Below are positions 8,033 to 15,585 of a DNA stretch of 40,337 bases, piece after piece; position 1 is the first letter of the stretch; each line of letters opens with the position of its first letter. Source of the stretch: Thermoplasmata archaeon. GTDB lineage: Archaea; Thermoplasmatota; Thermoplasmata; Lutacidiplasmatales; UBA184. The stretch covers positions 1 through 40,337 of the forward strand of contig JASHSI010000056.1 of NCBI GenBank assembly GCA_030040915.1, given 5' to 3'. Below the pieces are notes generated by a model. The model saw only the letters and a list, made by a program, of their open reading frames with translations, searched no databases and was not told the DNA's origin. The translations under genes and the position numbers were made by a program.

Positions 8033-8692
8033 CTATGGTTCCGGGAGGCCAGCTCCGTCGAATCTCTTGAAGACCATCGTAGCTTCGTGGGGCAGGTGGT
8101 CGTCTATCGACTCAATCCACGAGACCAACTCGGTGAGTGAGCAGCTCTCACGACCGATCCGCAGCTCTCTCCGATTCGCGTGGTAGTAGCGAAAAGCGCT
8201 GCGGCCCCAAGCGGGTTCATCAGCTTCGTCAAGGCTTGAGATTACCCAGCCCATGGGCAACTCGCTCGCAGCGCTTTCCAGCCACTCGTCGAGTCGTTCG
8301 TCCACGTGGGCAAACGCGTTTCTTGCCCGTATCGCAGCTCTCGGAGGCGACCCTTCTACAGCGAGTGCTTCTCTGAGCGCCGTCGCCCGGCCTCGCGCCC
8401 GATTGGCCACCTTCCCACCTTGCGACTTAGCCGGGTTCGGCCACAGTATGTTCGACACGGCGGTACCTGCGGCAAGTACTCCGTGGATGCGGAGCCAGAC
8501 TCTCCGATTCCAGAACCTCCGCCCCTCGTCATCCGACGGTGGGTTCTGCCCGATAAGGGCACGTAGTTCCGCGAATGCTGTAAGGGCCTGAGCGCACTCC
8601 TCCCGAAGTTCAATCATGAAGGTTGTCAAGACTTCCGCTCGATCCTCGGTGCCTTTGGGCCCAGGTTGACCCGACCCTGGCATTTCCCTCAC
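8033..8692 (-). CDS. HEPN-type protein, putative toxin RNase
   Basis: 219 residues, mostly helical. RARNAFAHVDERLDEWL carries R124-N-x-x-x-H129, the Rx4H active-site signature of HEPN ribonucleases, placed as usual at the start of a late helix. Family evidence rests on this motif and the helical pattern, so RNase activity is inferred. It is the last gene of the minus-strand casposon operon, 33 nt after the three-TM protein. The start is GTG 8692 or ATG 8683; GGTGAG just before the ATG could serve as ribosome binding site. In context (TIR and membrane protein upstream) it is a plausible effector killing or stalling infected cells. An alternative is a HEPN antitoxin-like or nucleotide-binding role. 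Confidence 0.6.
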   Translation of the reverse strand: MREMPGSGQPGPKGTEDRAEVLTTFMIELREECAQALTAFAELRALIGQNPPSDDEGRRFWNRRVWLRIHGVLAAGTAVSNILWPNPAKSQGGKVANRARGRATALREALAVEGSPPRAAIRARNAFAHVDERLDEWLESAASELPMGWVISSLDEADEPAWGRSAFRYYHANRRELRIGRESCSLTELVSWIESIDDHLPHEATMVFKRFDGAGLPEP

Positions 8693-8725
8693 CAGAAGCG
8701 TCCGGGGATTCCGTGATCCCCCAGG

Positions 8726-9256
8726 TCAAATGAGGTAGAGCGTGAGGCCGATGAACAATAGCAGAAGGGCCGCCGGTACGATGGACTCTACAACCGTACT
8801 CGACGTGTATACGCGCCCCCTGGCTGCCTGAGCCATTTCGGAACCTGTTGTGCGGAAGTTCCATTCGACCGTGAAGACCGCCACCGGCAGTCGCTCTTCC
8901 AGCCGGTTAATGACATGGAACTTCGCTCGATTCAACTGGTTGGAGGCGTAGATTGCGGCGAGCCACGACGCAGTCACAATCACCCCCACGAGGCTCACCC
9001 AAGGCGCAAGTCTCGGAGGAATGACGGGCGAGCCTACGAAAGCCCCTCCGACTCCAATGCCAGCGACGGAGAGGATTACCGATGTGAGCACAAGGTAGTA
9101 CTCGTTCATGGTGGCCCGGCGGTCGCTGACAGCGTCGGCTCTTTCGACGGCAAGACGGTACTGCTTGAGGACGTGCTCTCGATATTCAGGCCCGTACTCA
9201 GTGGGCGTAAGATGAAAGAGTTGGTCCTTTCCGTCTGAGGGTGCTTCTACAGTCAT
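8726..9256 (-). CDS. small three-TM membrane protein, putative defence effector
   Basis: 176 residues. A soluble N-terminal helix (YREHVLKQYRLAVERADAVSDRRATMNEY) is followed by hydrophobic segments at about 54-75, 84-105 and 157-176, with a roughly 50-residue loop between the last two. The helix sequence, QYxLxVExADxxSxRRxxxNxYY, recalls the RipA/SLATT-type small membrane proteins often found beside nucleotide-signal or TIR genes; I recall this resemblance rather than having checked it. Start ATG 9256 lies 3 nt after the TIR stop, so the two are probably co-translated. A membrane-disrupting effector gated by a TIR-made nucleotide is the natural hypothesis. Confidence 0.7.
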   Translation of the reverse strand: MTVEAPSDGKDQLFHLTPTEYGPEYREHVLKQYRLAVERADAVSDRRATMNEYYLVLTSVILSVAGIGVGGAFVGSPVIPPRLAPWVSLVGVIVTASWLAAIYASNQLNRAKFHVINRLEERLPVAVFTVEWNFRTTGSEMAQAARGRVYTSSTVVESIVPAALLLLFIGLTLYLI

Positions 9257-9259
9257 GTC

Positions 9260-9763
9260 CTACCCTGAGTCGAGGTGCCCTCTAATCTCGTCTCGATTCC
9301 AGTACAAGATTGGAGCCCCATGCTCCAGGAGGGGTGGTGGGATTGGGTCGTTTCGGTCACGGAAGATTCTAACCCCGATGACCTTCTTTCCCTGTCGGTA
9401 GCTCTCCTCCAATTCCCAGTTGACTGCTTCACGCGTCGCGGTGTCAGGTCCAATCATGCAGATGGTCATTGACGTCAATCCGATCTGCTCCCGGCAGTTT
9501 GACTTCCAAGCCTCGTCGAACGGCTCCTTTACAGAGTAATCGCGGAACTCCATTCCGAAGTCCGAATCCTTCGCCTGGGCTCGGAGGAGGTTGACTTGGG
9601 CCTCGTCCGCCACGTGGAAGCTGATGAAGACGTTCCTAGTTCGCGGGGGACCAGTTTCGGCCGCCTTGGTCTCCTCCAAACCGGTCTTGAAGACCTTCAG
9701 GCTCGCCGACGGAATCAGAGGGCCGCCTCCGCCGTATCCCCCACCCCCGCCAGTAGCCCCCAT
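9260..9763 (-). CDS. TIR-like protein (ThsB/MTH538 type)
   Basis: 167 residues. A glycine-rich N-terminus (residues 2-15) precedes a TIR-like fold: NVFISFHVADE (44-54), FRDYSV (73-78), SMTICMIGPDTATREAVNWE (98-117) and GKKVIGVRI. E117 in NWELEES is placed like the catalytic glutamate of TIR NADases. The FISFH... and WE motifs match the DUF1863/MTH538 subgroup that includes ThsB, the sensor that makes an NAD-derived signal in Thoeris. The start is ATG 9763, overlapping the queC stop as TGATG; a TTG one codon upstream is possible. No ThsA (SIR2/SLOG or macro-domain) gene is present, so the downstream membrane or HEPN protein would have to be the effector. Confidence 0.8.
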   Translation of the reverse strand: MGATGGGGGYGGGGPLIPSASLKVFKTGLEETKAAETGPPRTRNVFISFHVADEAQVNLLRAQAKDSDFGMEFRDYSVKEPFDEAWKSNCREQIGLTSMTICMIGPDTATREAVNWELEESYRQGKKVIGVRIFRDRNDPIPPPLLEHGAPILYWNRDEIRGHLDSG

Positions 9764-10413
9764 CAAGCACCACTCTTCTTGGCCGAGCGCCGAGCTCGGC
9801 TCGATTTTCTGCGGAGACGTGCAGCGTCGCTAACGGCGTGCGCTCGGTCTCTGCAACTCGAACAGCGGTTGCATGGCCGACGCTCTCCTCGTTGGCATGA
9901 GTACGTTTCTTCAATCGGTGCCCTCAGGCTGAGACCGAGGGCGACAACCTCGGCCTTTGACAAGGAGAGCAATGGCGCCGTAACTACCATTTTGCCTCCG
10001 AGGCCCTCCGAGAGAGAATCCTGAGCGCGGCTGATGAAGTCCTTGGTCTGGTCTGGGTAAAGCGCGTTTGCGACCAGACCGAGGGCAACCGAGCGAGCGC
10101 CAGCGGGATAGCCGATTGCGCCTCCAATCGACACCAAGACGAGATTCCGAGCGGGGAAGAAGGGGTCTGCGGCCCACCGGCCCCCCTTGCGAGTCAGACC
10201 GCTAGGAACCTTCCTCAAGCCTGTCGCGTCCACCCTTATTGGGTTCGGGAGCTTTGCCTCACGGCAGAATCGTCGTAGGGAAGACCACTCTTGTTTCTCC
10301 GCTAGCTGTCCGTAGTCGACGTGCACGGGCAGGACATCGAGGCGTTCTCTCTTGAGCAAGGAGAGCAACACCGAGGAGTCGAGACCACCTGAAGCCAGGA
10401 CAACGATCTTCAT
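9763..10413 (-). CDS. queC: 7-cyano-7-deazaguanine (preQ0) synthase QueC
   Basis: 216 residues with all QueC hallmarks: ATP pyrophosphatase P-loop SGGLDSS (8-14), the FFPARN motif (85-90), and the zinc knot C173, C181, C184, C187 near the C-terminus, followed by a basic lysine/arginine tail. It converts 7-carboxy-7-deazaguanine to preQ0 with ATP and ammonia. No queD, queE or folE lies nearby, so precursors must come from the host, which as an archaeon makes preQ0 for archaeosine in tRNA. Placement 3 nt after the glycosylase and next to a DpdA-like gene argues that this copy feeds DNA modification. Confidence 0.9.
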   Translation of the reverse strand: MKIVVLASGGLDSSVLLSLLKRERLDVLPVHVDYGQLAEKQEWSSLRRFCREAKLPNPIRVDATGLRKVPSGLTRKGGRWAADPFFPARNLVLVSIGGAIGYPAGARSVALGLVANALYPDQTKDFISRAQDSLSEGLGGKMVVTAPLLSLSKAEVVALGLSLRAPIEETYSCQRGERRPCNRCSSCRDRAHAVSDAARLRRKSSRARRSAKKSGA

Positions 10414-10416
10414 CGA

Positions 10417-11112
10417 CTACCGCTCCCTCATGTACTCCCAGATTGCGAGGTCAAGGGCTCCGGATTCTAACCCCGAATTGAATGCCAGCGAGGCGTACGC
10501 ACCCTCAATCTTCGCGTAGCAAGACGCGGACCCAGAGTATGCTGTTTTCTCCCCTACCAACCCACTCTCGGCCATGAACCGGCGCAAGTGAACGTCGAGA
10601 ACCGCTACATCGCGCCCTCTGCCGATGTTCCGGAGGAAGTGGGATGCCTCCTTCAAACCAAGTCCGGGCACGGTACCGGCTAGGGCAGCTCTTGCCTCCT
10701 TTGGGTCAGGGAATCTCTCCAAGAAGCCCATGACTCCTCCGCACCCGGAACGGCCGTAGAAGAGGTGGCCGGCGGCTGACAGCCGACGAGCCTTTTGGCT
10801 AGCGAACCGACAGGAACCGACCCCTACCGTCAAGACTTCGCGGATCTCGTCGACTCGAACGTCCGACGGAGCAGACGACAACCGCGTTAGGATTCCGTGT
10901 CTCGTCAGCCGTTCAAGGCAAGCGTTGACCGCCTCGAAGCGGGTCATAGGCGAAAGGAGGCAGAAGCACATCTCTCGCCACGCTTGCCCCTCGGAGATCT
11001 TCCCGAAGCGGTTGCTGCTCTCGACTTCCCGGGCAGCCCTCCGGTACCGCGAAAGAACCCCGAGAGGTAACAGGGTGCAAGTCGGACGTGGGTAGCGGAC
11101 GCTATCCTGCAC
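10417..11112 (-). CDS. Ogg2-type DNA N-glycosylase/AP lyase
   Basis: 231 residues, HhH-GPD superfamily, closest in motif to archaeal Ogg2 (MjaOgg) enzymes. PGLGLKEASHFLRNIG (149-164) contains the hairpin and catalytic lysine K154; VAVLDVHLRRF (169-179) contains the catalytic aspartate D173. The normal role is excision of 8-oxoguanine with strand cleavage. Here the gene starts with GTG 11112, overlapping the end of the DpdA-like gene by 11 nt, and is followed 3 nt later by queC. This placement inside a deazaguanine DNA-modification cluster suggests it acts on a modified guanine (removal, proofreading or attack on foreign modified DNA), but that is inference; ordinary 8-oxoguanine repair remains possible. 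Confidence 0.82.
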   Translation of the reverse strand: MQDSVRYPRPTCTLLPLGVLSRYRRAAREVESSNRFGKISEGQAWREMCFCLLSPMTRFEAVNACLERLTRHGILTRLSSAPSDVRVDEIREVLTVGVGSCRFASQKARRLSAAGHLFYGRSGCGGVMGFLERFPDPKEARAALAGTVPGLGLKEASHFLRNIGRGRDVAVLDVHLRRFMAESGLVGEKTAYSGSASCYAKIEGAYASLAFNSGLESGALDLAIWEYMRER

Positions 11113-12172
11113 GGCTCACTCGCCCCTGTATTCCAATTTCGCTTGCGGCTTTCAAGAGCTCAACGACCTGCTCCTTGCCCACGAATTCTTGGAGGAAGTC
11201 CGAGACCGTCATGTCGCGGATCATTCCGCGCAGTTTCGTTCCGAAGTCCTGGTAGAAGAGGAGGTTGTGGAGAGCTGCTCGCTCCCGGTCTGGTCCTGGA
11301 AGGTCAGCGCAGAATCGACACTTGCACCCAGTACTGCGGAGGAGAACCGGATCGGTCACCGTCAGCGTTCGGACATCCACCGCGCCCTGGATCCAGTCCA
11401 AGCTATCGAAGGAGTCCGCCCCGGCGAGGGCATAGCAGGCCATTACCACCGGATTTCCGCAACCAAGAACGTGCAGCATCGAGTGCTCGTCGCGTTGATT
11501 CATCGCCCGCCGAATCGCGCTGACGGTTCGCACCCGCTCAAGAAGACTTGGCCCGCATTCGCGATCTGGAATCGCAATACCTACGGGAGCTTCATCGCTT
11601 GCCGCCAATCGTGCCTTCTCGACAATGGATTCTCTAGTCCCCCCGTGGATAATTCGCAGAACCGGGCCCCGCAGCGGGACTACTGCCCGCCCTCTCTCTT
11701 CTGAGCCCTCCCCTCTCGTGCCGGGTGATGTCGGGCCGTCGTACGTAAGCAGGAGGTCATGCGGGAGCGCTCTGGCGGCGTCCGCGTAGTCGTCAGCGGA
11801 CCAGTCCGTGATTCCGAGGACCTGACATTCGAACATGCCGCTATCCAGAAGGATGGTGCAGCCAGCTCCTCTGAGGCCGGCTAGGAAAGTTGTCGCTTTC
11901 GAAATACCCCCCTCGACTCGCTTGCTGCAATCGTACGCGGAAATCAGGGCTCGGGGATACGCCGCCTCTGTCAACAGGCGCACGAACTCCTCAGGCCGAC
12001 CTGCCGAGCAAGTAGATGAGACGGCGGGAAAGTATGTCGGAGTCGCCAGGTTTGGAACCCCTAACCCGACCGCGCTCCGCGCAAGCCCTAGCCGGTGCAG
12101 AATCCGGGCCGCGCTCACACCGGTCGCGGGGAACTTCTCGGACGATAATCCTACGCTTCGAGAAGCCGGCAT
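11102..12172 (-). CDS. DpdA-like DNA 7-deazaguanine transglycosylase (TGT family)
   Basis: 356 residues of the tRNA-guanine transglycosylase barrel family. Visible: D110 in ILLDSG and D256 in ADSFDSLDW at the positions of the two catalytic aspartates, the HVLGCGNP loop, and the zinc site C283-x-C285-x2-C288 with H302. There is no PUA or other tRNA-binding domain, unlike archaeal ArcTGT, and with queC and polB as neighbours a DNA-directed enzyme exchanging guanine for preQ0 is most likely. Start ATG 12172 overlaps the polB stop as TGATG; the much longer open frame upstream is a shadow of polB. The tRNA-modifying alternative cannot be excluded from sequence alone. Confidence 0.78.
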   Translation of the reverse strand: MPASRSVGLSSEKFPATGVSAARILHRLGLARSAVGLGVPNLATPTYFPAVSSTCSAGRPEEFVRLLTEAAYPRALISAYDCSKRVEGGISKATTFLAGLRGAGCTILLDSGMFECQVLGITDWSADDYADAARALPHDLLLTYDGPTSPGTRGEGSEERGRAVVPLRGPVLRIIHGGTRESIVEKARLAASDEAPVGIAIPDRECGPSLLERVRTVSAIRRAMNQRDEHSMLHVLGCGNPVVMACYALAGADSFDSLDWIQGAVDVRTLTVTDPVLLRSTGCKCRFCADLPGPDRERAALHNLLFYQDFGTKLRGMIRDMTVSDFLQEFVGKEQVVELLKAASEIGIQGRVSRAG

Positions 12173-14214
12173 CAGCTTCGCGAAAGGACCCCGCTCTCCG
12201 CGCTCTCCTCCCCTTCCTCCGCCGTCTTGAGGTACGGGTCCTCGAACTTCGGGGTCCACGGCTTCGACTCCATGTCCTCCACCCCCCGGGCCAGCCCCAT
12301 CAGGAACGGGTCCGTCGGCTCGGTCCGATGGGGCCTGGTAGCCGGGTTGTCGGATGGGGTCCACTCGTTTGGCGGGTGCAGGTCCCACCGCTTCCCGATG
12401 GCCGTGAGCTGGAGGTCCTTCGGCAGGACGCGGAACCGCCGCCAGAGGTCCATCCGGTCGTTTGAGAGGGCTGCCCCTATCCCGATGAACCGCTCCCGGC
12501 CGACGACCTGCAGGGTGTGGTCTCCCCTCGTCCAGGCCATCAGGACATCGTCCCACGGGATGTCCCGCTCGGCGAGTCCGCGGGCCCTGGTCGTCCACTT
12601 GCCGTCGGACCCGAGCAGGCGGTAGACTCCGGACTGGACCAAGGTCGCCGCTTCGAACCGTTCCAGGTCCCAGTCTCCCATCTCCGCCGAGACTCGGAGG
12701 TCCAAGGGTTCGGTACTCAGGATTCCGTCAGTCGAGAAGGCGAGGATCGGCTCCGGCTTCTGGCAGGCTGCCGAGTAGACCCTCGCCCGGCACGTCGAGG
12801 CCATGAAGCCGGCGTACTCGATCTGGTGGAAGGTCGGGCGACGGCCCATGCCCTTCTTCCCGCCGAACTGAGCCATCCCTGAGACCGATTGGGCCAGTTT
12901 CCCGTAGATGGCGTTCAGGGTGAGCTTGAGGGCCATCGCAGCAGGGTTGCCCTCGCGCTCGAACCGCTTGCGGAGAGCGTACTTATCGCGGAGCAGTTCG
13001 AGAGGGTGGAAGTCCGGGTCGTTCGGGGCGAAGTGCCATGCGTCGAGGACTCGGATAGACCGCTTGGGGAAGCCGCCGTCTCTTAGGGCGGCGGATAGCT
13101 CGGGCGACCAGATCCACGCCCGGCCTTTCGGCGGGAAGAAGATCGCGCCGTCCGGCGCCCTCCAAGGGAACGGGTAGAACTCCCGGCCCAAGGGAAGGTC
13201 CCAGTGAAGGTGGTAGAGCGAGAAAGGGAGGTCCGGTCGGTAGAGCCGATCCCGGCTCCACTTCCCCGAGGCGATGTTGGGCAGTTCGAGGGCGGCCGAA
13301 GGGTACGCCGAGTTGATGTCGTAGTCGTAGAGCGGGCCGGGGATGCATCCGTAGACTGGGACCTCGATCCGACCGCCGAAGTAGGCGCAACGGGCGGCGC
13401 TCCGGATCTCTGTCCGGATCTCCGGATCGATGTACTTCTTGAACTCGATATCCGAGAGGAACTTCCATGCGGCCGCTCCCGCCCCGTAGTACTGGAAGAG
13501 CTCGATTCCGGCGGTGTCGAAGGCGGCCTTCAGCTGGGTAGTCAGTCGGACCATGAGGCGTAGCTCGGCCTCGTTGTACCGGCGCATGAAGTCGGCTTGG
13601 TCGACAGAGAACTTGGAACGCAGATCCTTGCCCTGAGCGACCAGAGCGTAGTCGGGGTCGTCCTCTCCGACCCAGTCTTCGCACGCCTTGATGAACGCGA
13701 CGTTGTAGAACCCAAGCGTGTCGTAGATCCGTACCGAACGGCCCTTGATGGTCCGGTTGGTCGCCGGGTCGAGCTCGGAGACCTGGAACCACTTCCGAGG
13801 TCTCCATTCGAGGCGGAAGTGTCCGGTCTTGACCTCATGGTGCTCATGCAGGTGTTCGAGCTTCGCCAGGGTCAGGTCGCGCAGGAAGTTGTTCACGTCG
13901 TAGTCGAAGCCGTAGCTGACCCCGCAGAAACGGCTCCCGAACCTCTTCGGCGCGTCGAGGATGAACCGAAAGCAGCGGTAGCTGGAGAGACCGTTCGCCC
14001 AGTCCTCGATGCGACCGCCGGCCGAGTCCTGGAGAAGCGCGTAGACGTGGGTTCCGTCGGGCCGGTTGAAGCCCTCTCCATCGAAGGCGACGAACAGACC
14101 ACGTCGGGCGGGTGATAATCGGCGGGTCCGTCTGCGCTTCTCCTTGTGCGCCGCTTCCCATTTGGGCATGTACCTTTGCTGGTACCGCCGTTTTGCCTCG
14201 CCGGTCAGGGGCAC
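12172..14214 (-). CDS. polB: casposon family B DNA polymerase
   Basis: 680 residues. Proofreading domain: Exo I FVAFDGEGF (D45, E47), Exo II SYGFDYDVNNFL (100-111). Polymerase domain: motif A LYDYDINSAYPSA (D299), motif B KLTLNAIYGKLAQ (430-442), motif C LAFSTDGI (491-498). Size and spacing fit the small, virus-like (protein-primed type) PolB group used by casposons, thought to copy or repair the element. Motif C reads STD where DTD is usual, so one metal-binding aspartate seems replaced by S494. The first 35 residues are strongly basic. GTG start at 14214, 2 nt after the HNH stop. Confidence 0.9.
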   Translation of the reverse strand: MPLTGEAKRRYQQRYMPKWEAAHKEKRRRTRRLSPARRGLFVAFDGEGFNRPDGTHVYALLQDSAGGRIEDWANGLSSYRCFRFILDAPKRFGSRFCGVSYGFDYDVNNFLRDLTLAKLEHLHEHHEVKTGHFRLEWRPRKWFQVSELDPATNRTIKGRSVRIYDTLGFYNVAFIKACEDWVGEDDPDYALVAQGKDLRSKFSVDQADFMRRYNEAELRLMVRLTTQLKAAFDTAGIELFQYYGAGAAAWKFLSDIEFKKYIDPEIRTEIRSAARCAYFGGRIEVPVYGCIPGPLYDYDINSAYPSAALELPNIASGKWSRDRLYRPDLPFSLYHLHWDLPLGREFYPFPWRAPDGAIFFPPKGRAWIWSPELSAALRDGGFPKRSIRVLDAWHFAPNDPDFHPLELLRDKYALRKRFEREGNPAAMALKLTLNAIYGKLAQSVSGMAQFGGKKGMGRRPTFHQIEYAGFMASTCRARVYSAACQKPEPILAFSTDGILSTEPLDLRVSAEMGDWDLERFEAATLVQSGVYRLLGSDGKWTTRARGLAERDIPWDDVLMAWTRGDHTLQVVGRERFIGIGAALSNDRMDLWRRFRVLPKDLQLTAIGKRWDLHPPNEWTPSDNPATRPHRTEPTDPFLMGLARGVEDMESKPWTPKFEDPYLKTAEEGEESAESGVLSRS

Positions 14215-14216
14215 GG

Positions 14217-14677
14217 CTACAACCTCCGCCTCCGCTTAGCCCGGTCGTCAGCTACGTGGAGCAGGCGATTGAGGATCGGGTGGTAGCCGGTGCAACCTAA
14301 GGGCGGAGGTTCGAGCGAACCAAGGCCCATCGCCATCGAGAGCTTCCGGAATCCACGGTAGCAGTACATCGCCTGGTCGGAAACGAGTCGGTCGCCCTTG
14401 ATGGCGTTGCAGCGACGGCAGATGGGGCGGACGTTCATCGGGGAGTCGGGACCTCCGAGGGCGCGAGGGAGCTCGTGGTCCTTTGTGAGATCGGGCGACC
14501 CATCGAATCGACAGCGACCTTCAGGTAGACTCCCTCCACCGTCTCCGCTCCACCCTCCAACGTCGGGTAGAGTTGCGCCGCTGACGGCCGGCTGTAACCC
14601 ATGAAGTCGAGGAACGCTTGTTCCTTTGCGGCCTCGGCCGGGGATGGCCTTCGCTTGCCGTGGTGGGGAGGAGTCAT
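14217..14677 (-). CDS. HNH endonuclease, apparently frameshifted
   Basis: The C-terminal frame reads CRFDGSPDLTKDHELPRALGG then NVRPICRRCNAIKGDRL, a clear HNH domain (DH, N and CxxC zinc ligands). That frame has no good start. The neighbouring frame supplies a normal-looking N-terminus from ATG 14677 (MTPPHHGKRRPSPAEAAKEQ, then DFMGYSRPSAAQLYP) that runs out near 14500. Joining them near the VYLK/GRCRFDG transition (about 14503-14520) gives a protein of about 153 residues. Either a frameshift has inactivated it, recoding occurs, or a sequencing error is present. HNH nucleases are common casposon partners of Cas1 and PolB. It ends 2 nt before polB. Confidence 0.6.
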
Positions 14678-14737
14678 GCCCATCCTGCGGAGCTCCCTCA
14701 GGACAGCCGTCTTGCTGAGGTCCCGGAACTCCGGGTG

Positions 14738-14962
14738 TCAGTCCCGTACCTTTTTGACCCACTCGTTCAGCCAGGCTCGGCGAGCTCTCGCCCGGGCCCG
14801 CCCTTTGGCGAGCAGTTCGTACCGATACCCCCGTGCCCGCTGCTGGTACTGCCGACGCGAAACCTCCTCGCCTGTCGCGACGACACGGTAATGTCGCTCG
14901 GGTCCGGGGATTCGTTCGTAGCCTGGGACGAGCTGTGGAGACTTCCTCCTTCGGGGTACCAC
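14738..14962 (-). CDS. small basic protein
   Basis: 74 residues, highly basic in the second half (RRQYQQRARGYRYELLAKGR, then RARARRAWLNEWVKKVRD). No family recognised; the YQQRARGYRYE segment resembles the RRYQQRYMPKWE start of the element's own PolB, which may be chance composition. It begins 2 nt after the zinc-ribbon gene stop and precedes the HNH gene, so it belongs to the same operon. DNA binding is a guess from charge. Confidence 0.55.
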   Translation of the reverse strand: MVPRRRKSPQLVPGYERIPGPERHYRVVATGEEVSRRQYQQRARGYRYELLAKGRARARARRAWLNEWVKKVRD

Positions 14963-14964
14963 CG

Positions 14965-15282
14965 TCAGCCACCCCCATCCGGGCCTCCGACCTCAGCCAC
15001 GTACTCGGCCCGGCTGAGCCTCGGCTGCGGGTACTCCCCGCGTGGACGCGTTCGGCGATGGCGGGACTCGTTCGCGATCCACGTCCTGACTCGCGAAGCG
15101 GCCCGAGACCTGGACGGGAACCTTCCCTCGAATCCGCAGACCGGACAGATGGCCCAGAACTCGGATTCGGTCGGGTCCGACAGGATGGGGACTCCCTCCG
15201 ACCCGCAGGCGGGGCAGCGGTGCAGGTCGACCGGAGGAGCTACGGGTCTTCTGGAGGGGAGGTCGATGGCCTCACTCGACAT
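14965..15282 (-). CDS. zinc-ribbon protein
   Basis: 105 residues. HRCPACGSEGVPIL and ICPVCGFEG form a two-CxxC zinc ribbon at about residues 21-52. The remainder is arginine-rich (SRSRAASRVRTWIANESRHR). Such small zinc-ribbon proteins are frequent in casposons and archaeal viruses and usually act as DNA-binding or adaptor proteins; the specific role is unknown. ATG 15282 has GGGAGCGAGGG upstream. It lies in the minus-strand operon between the 85-residue gene and the small basic gene. Confidence 0.7.
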   Translation of the reverse strand: MSSEAIDLPSRRPVAPPVDLHRCPACGSEGVPILSDPTESEFWAICPVCGFEGRFPSRSRAASRVRTWIANESRHRRTRPRGEYPQPRLSRAEYVAEVGGPDGGG

Positions 15283-15327
15283 GGCCCTCGCTCCCTACAC
15301 CCGGACGTTCGGACGGGGGGAATGCAC

Positions 15328-15585
15328 TCACAGGAACCCCGTCCAAACGTTCCAACGGGCTCTGGGCGACGATGGGGAACGTTCCCCCGACCGGGGGTTG
15401 TTCGCGGGTGGGGACGTTCCCTGTTGCTCCTCGGGAGAATCCTCGGGAACGGTCCCGGGAACGTCAGGGAACGTTTCGGGAACGCTCTCATCGAACGCCG
15501 AGTGCATTTCCTCGGTCGAGGGCCATCGTCCATTGGCCCGGAAGAAGTCCCCGCGCCAACGGAGCTTTTCCGAGCAATACGGCAT
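15328..15585 (-). CDS. small hypothetical protein carrying repeated GGGAACGTT DNA motifs
   Basis: 85 residues, no family recognised. The first 35 residues (MPYCSEKLRWRGDFFRANGR, then WPSTEEMHSAFDE) look folded; the rest is proline/serine/glutamate-rich and low in complexity (VPETFPDVPGTVPEDSPEEQ). The low-complexity part is encoded by DNA with several GGGAACGTTCCC-type palindromes, so the DNA may be constrained as binding sites rather than the protein. ATG 15585 follows GGGGGGT, 13 nt after the stop of the 53-residue membrane protein. Confidence 0.55.
   Translation of the reverse strand: MPYCSEKLRWRGDFFRANGRWPSTEEMHSAFDESVPETFPDVPGTVPEDSPEEQQGTSPPANNPRSGERSPSSPRARWNVWTGFL

Noticed and set aside
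12173-12598. N-terminal extension of the DpdA-like protein
   Set aside because: The added 142 residues are arginine/proline-rich shadow of polB in another frame; the TGATG overlap at 12172 gives a natural start and TGT-like sequence begins soon after.
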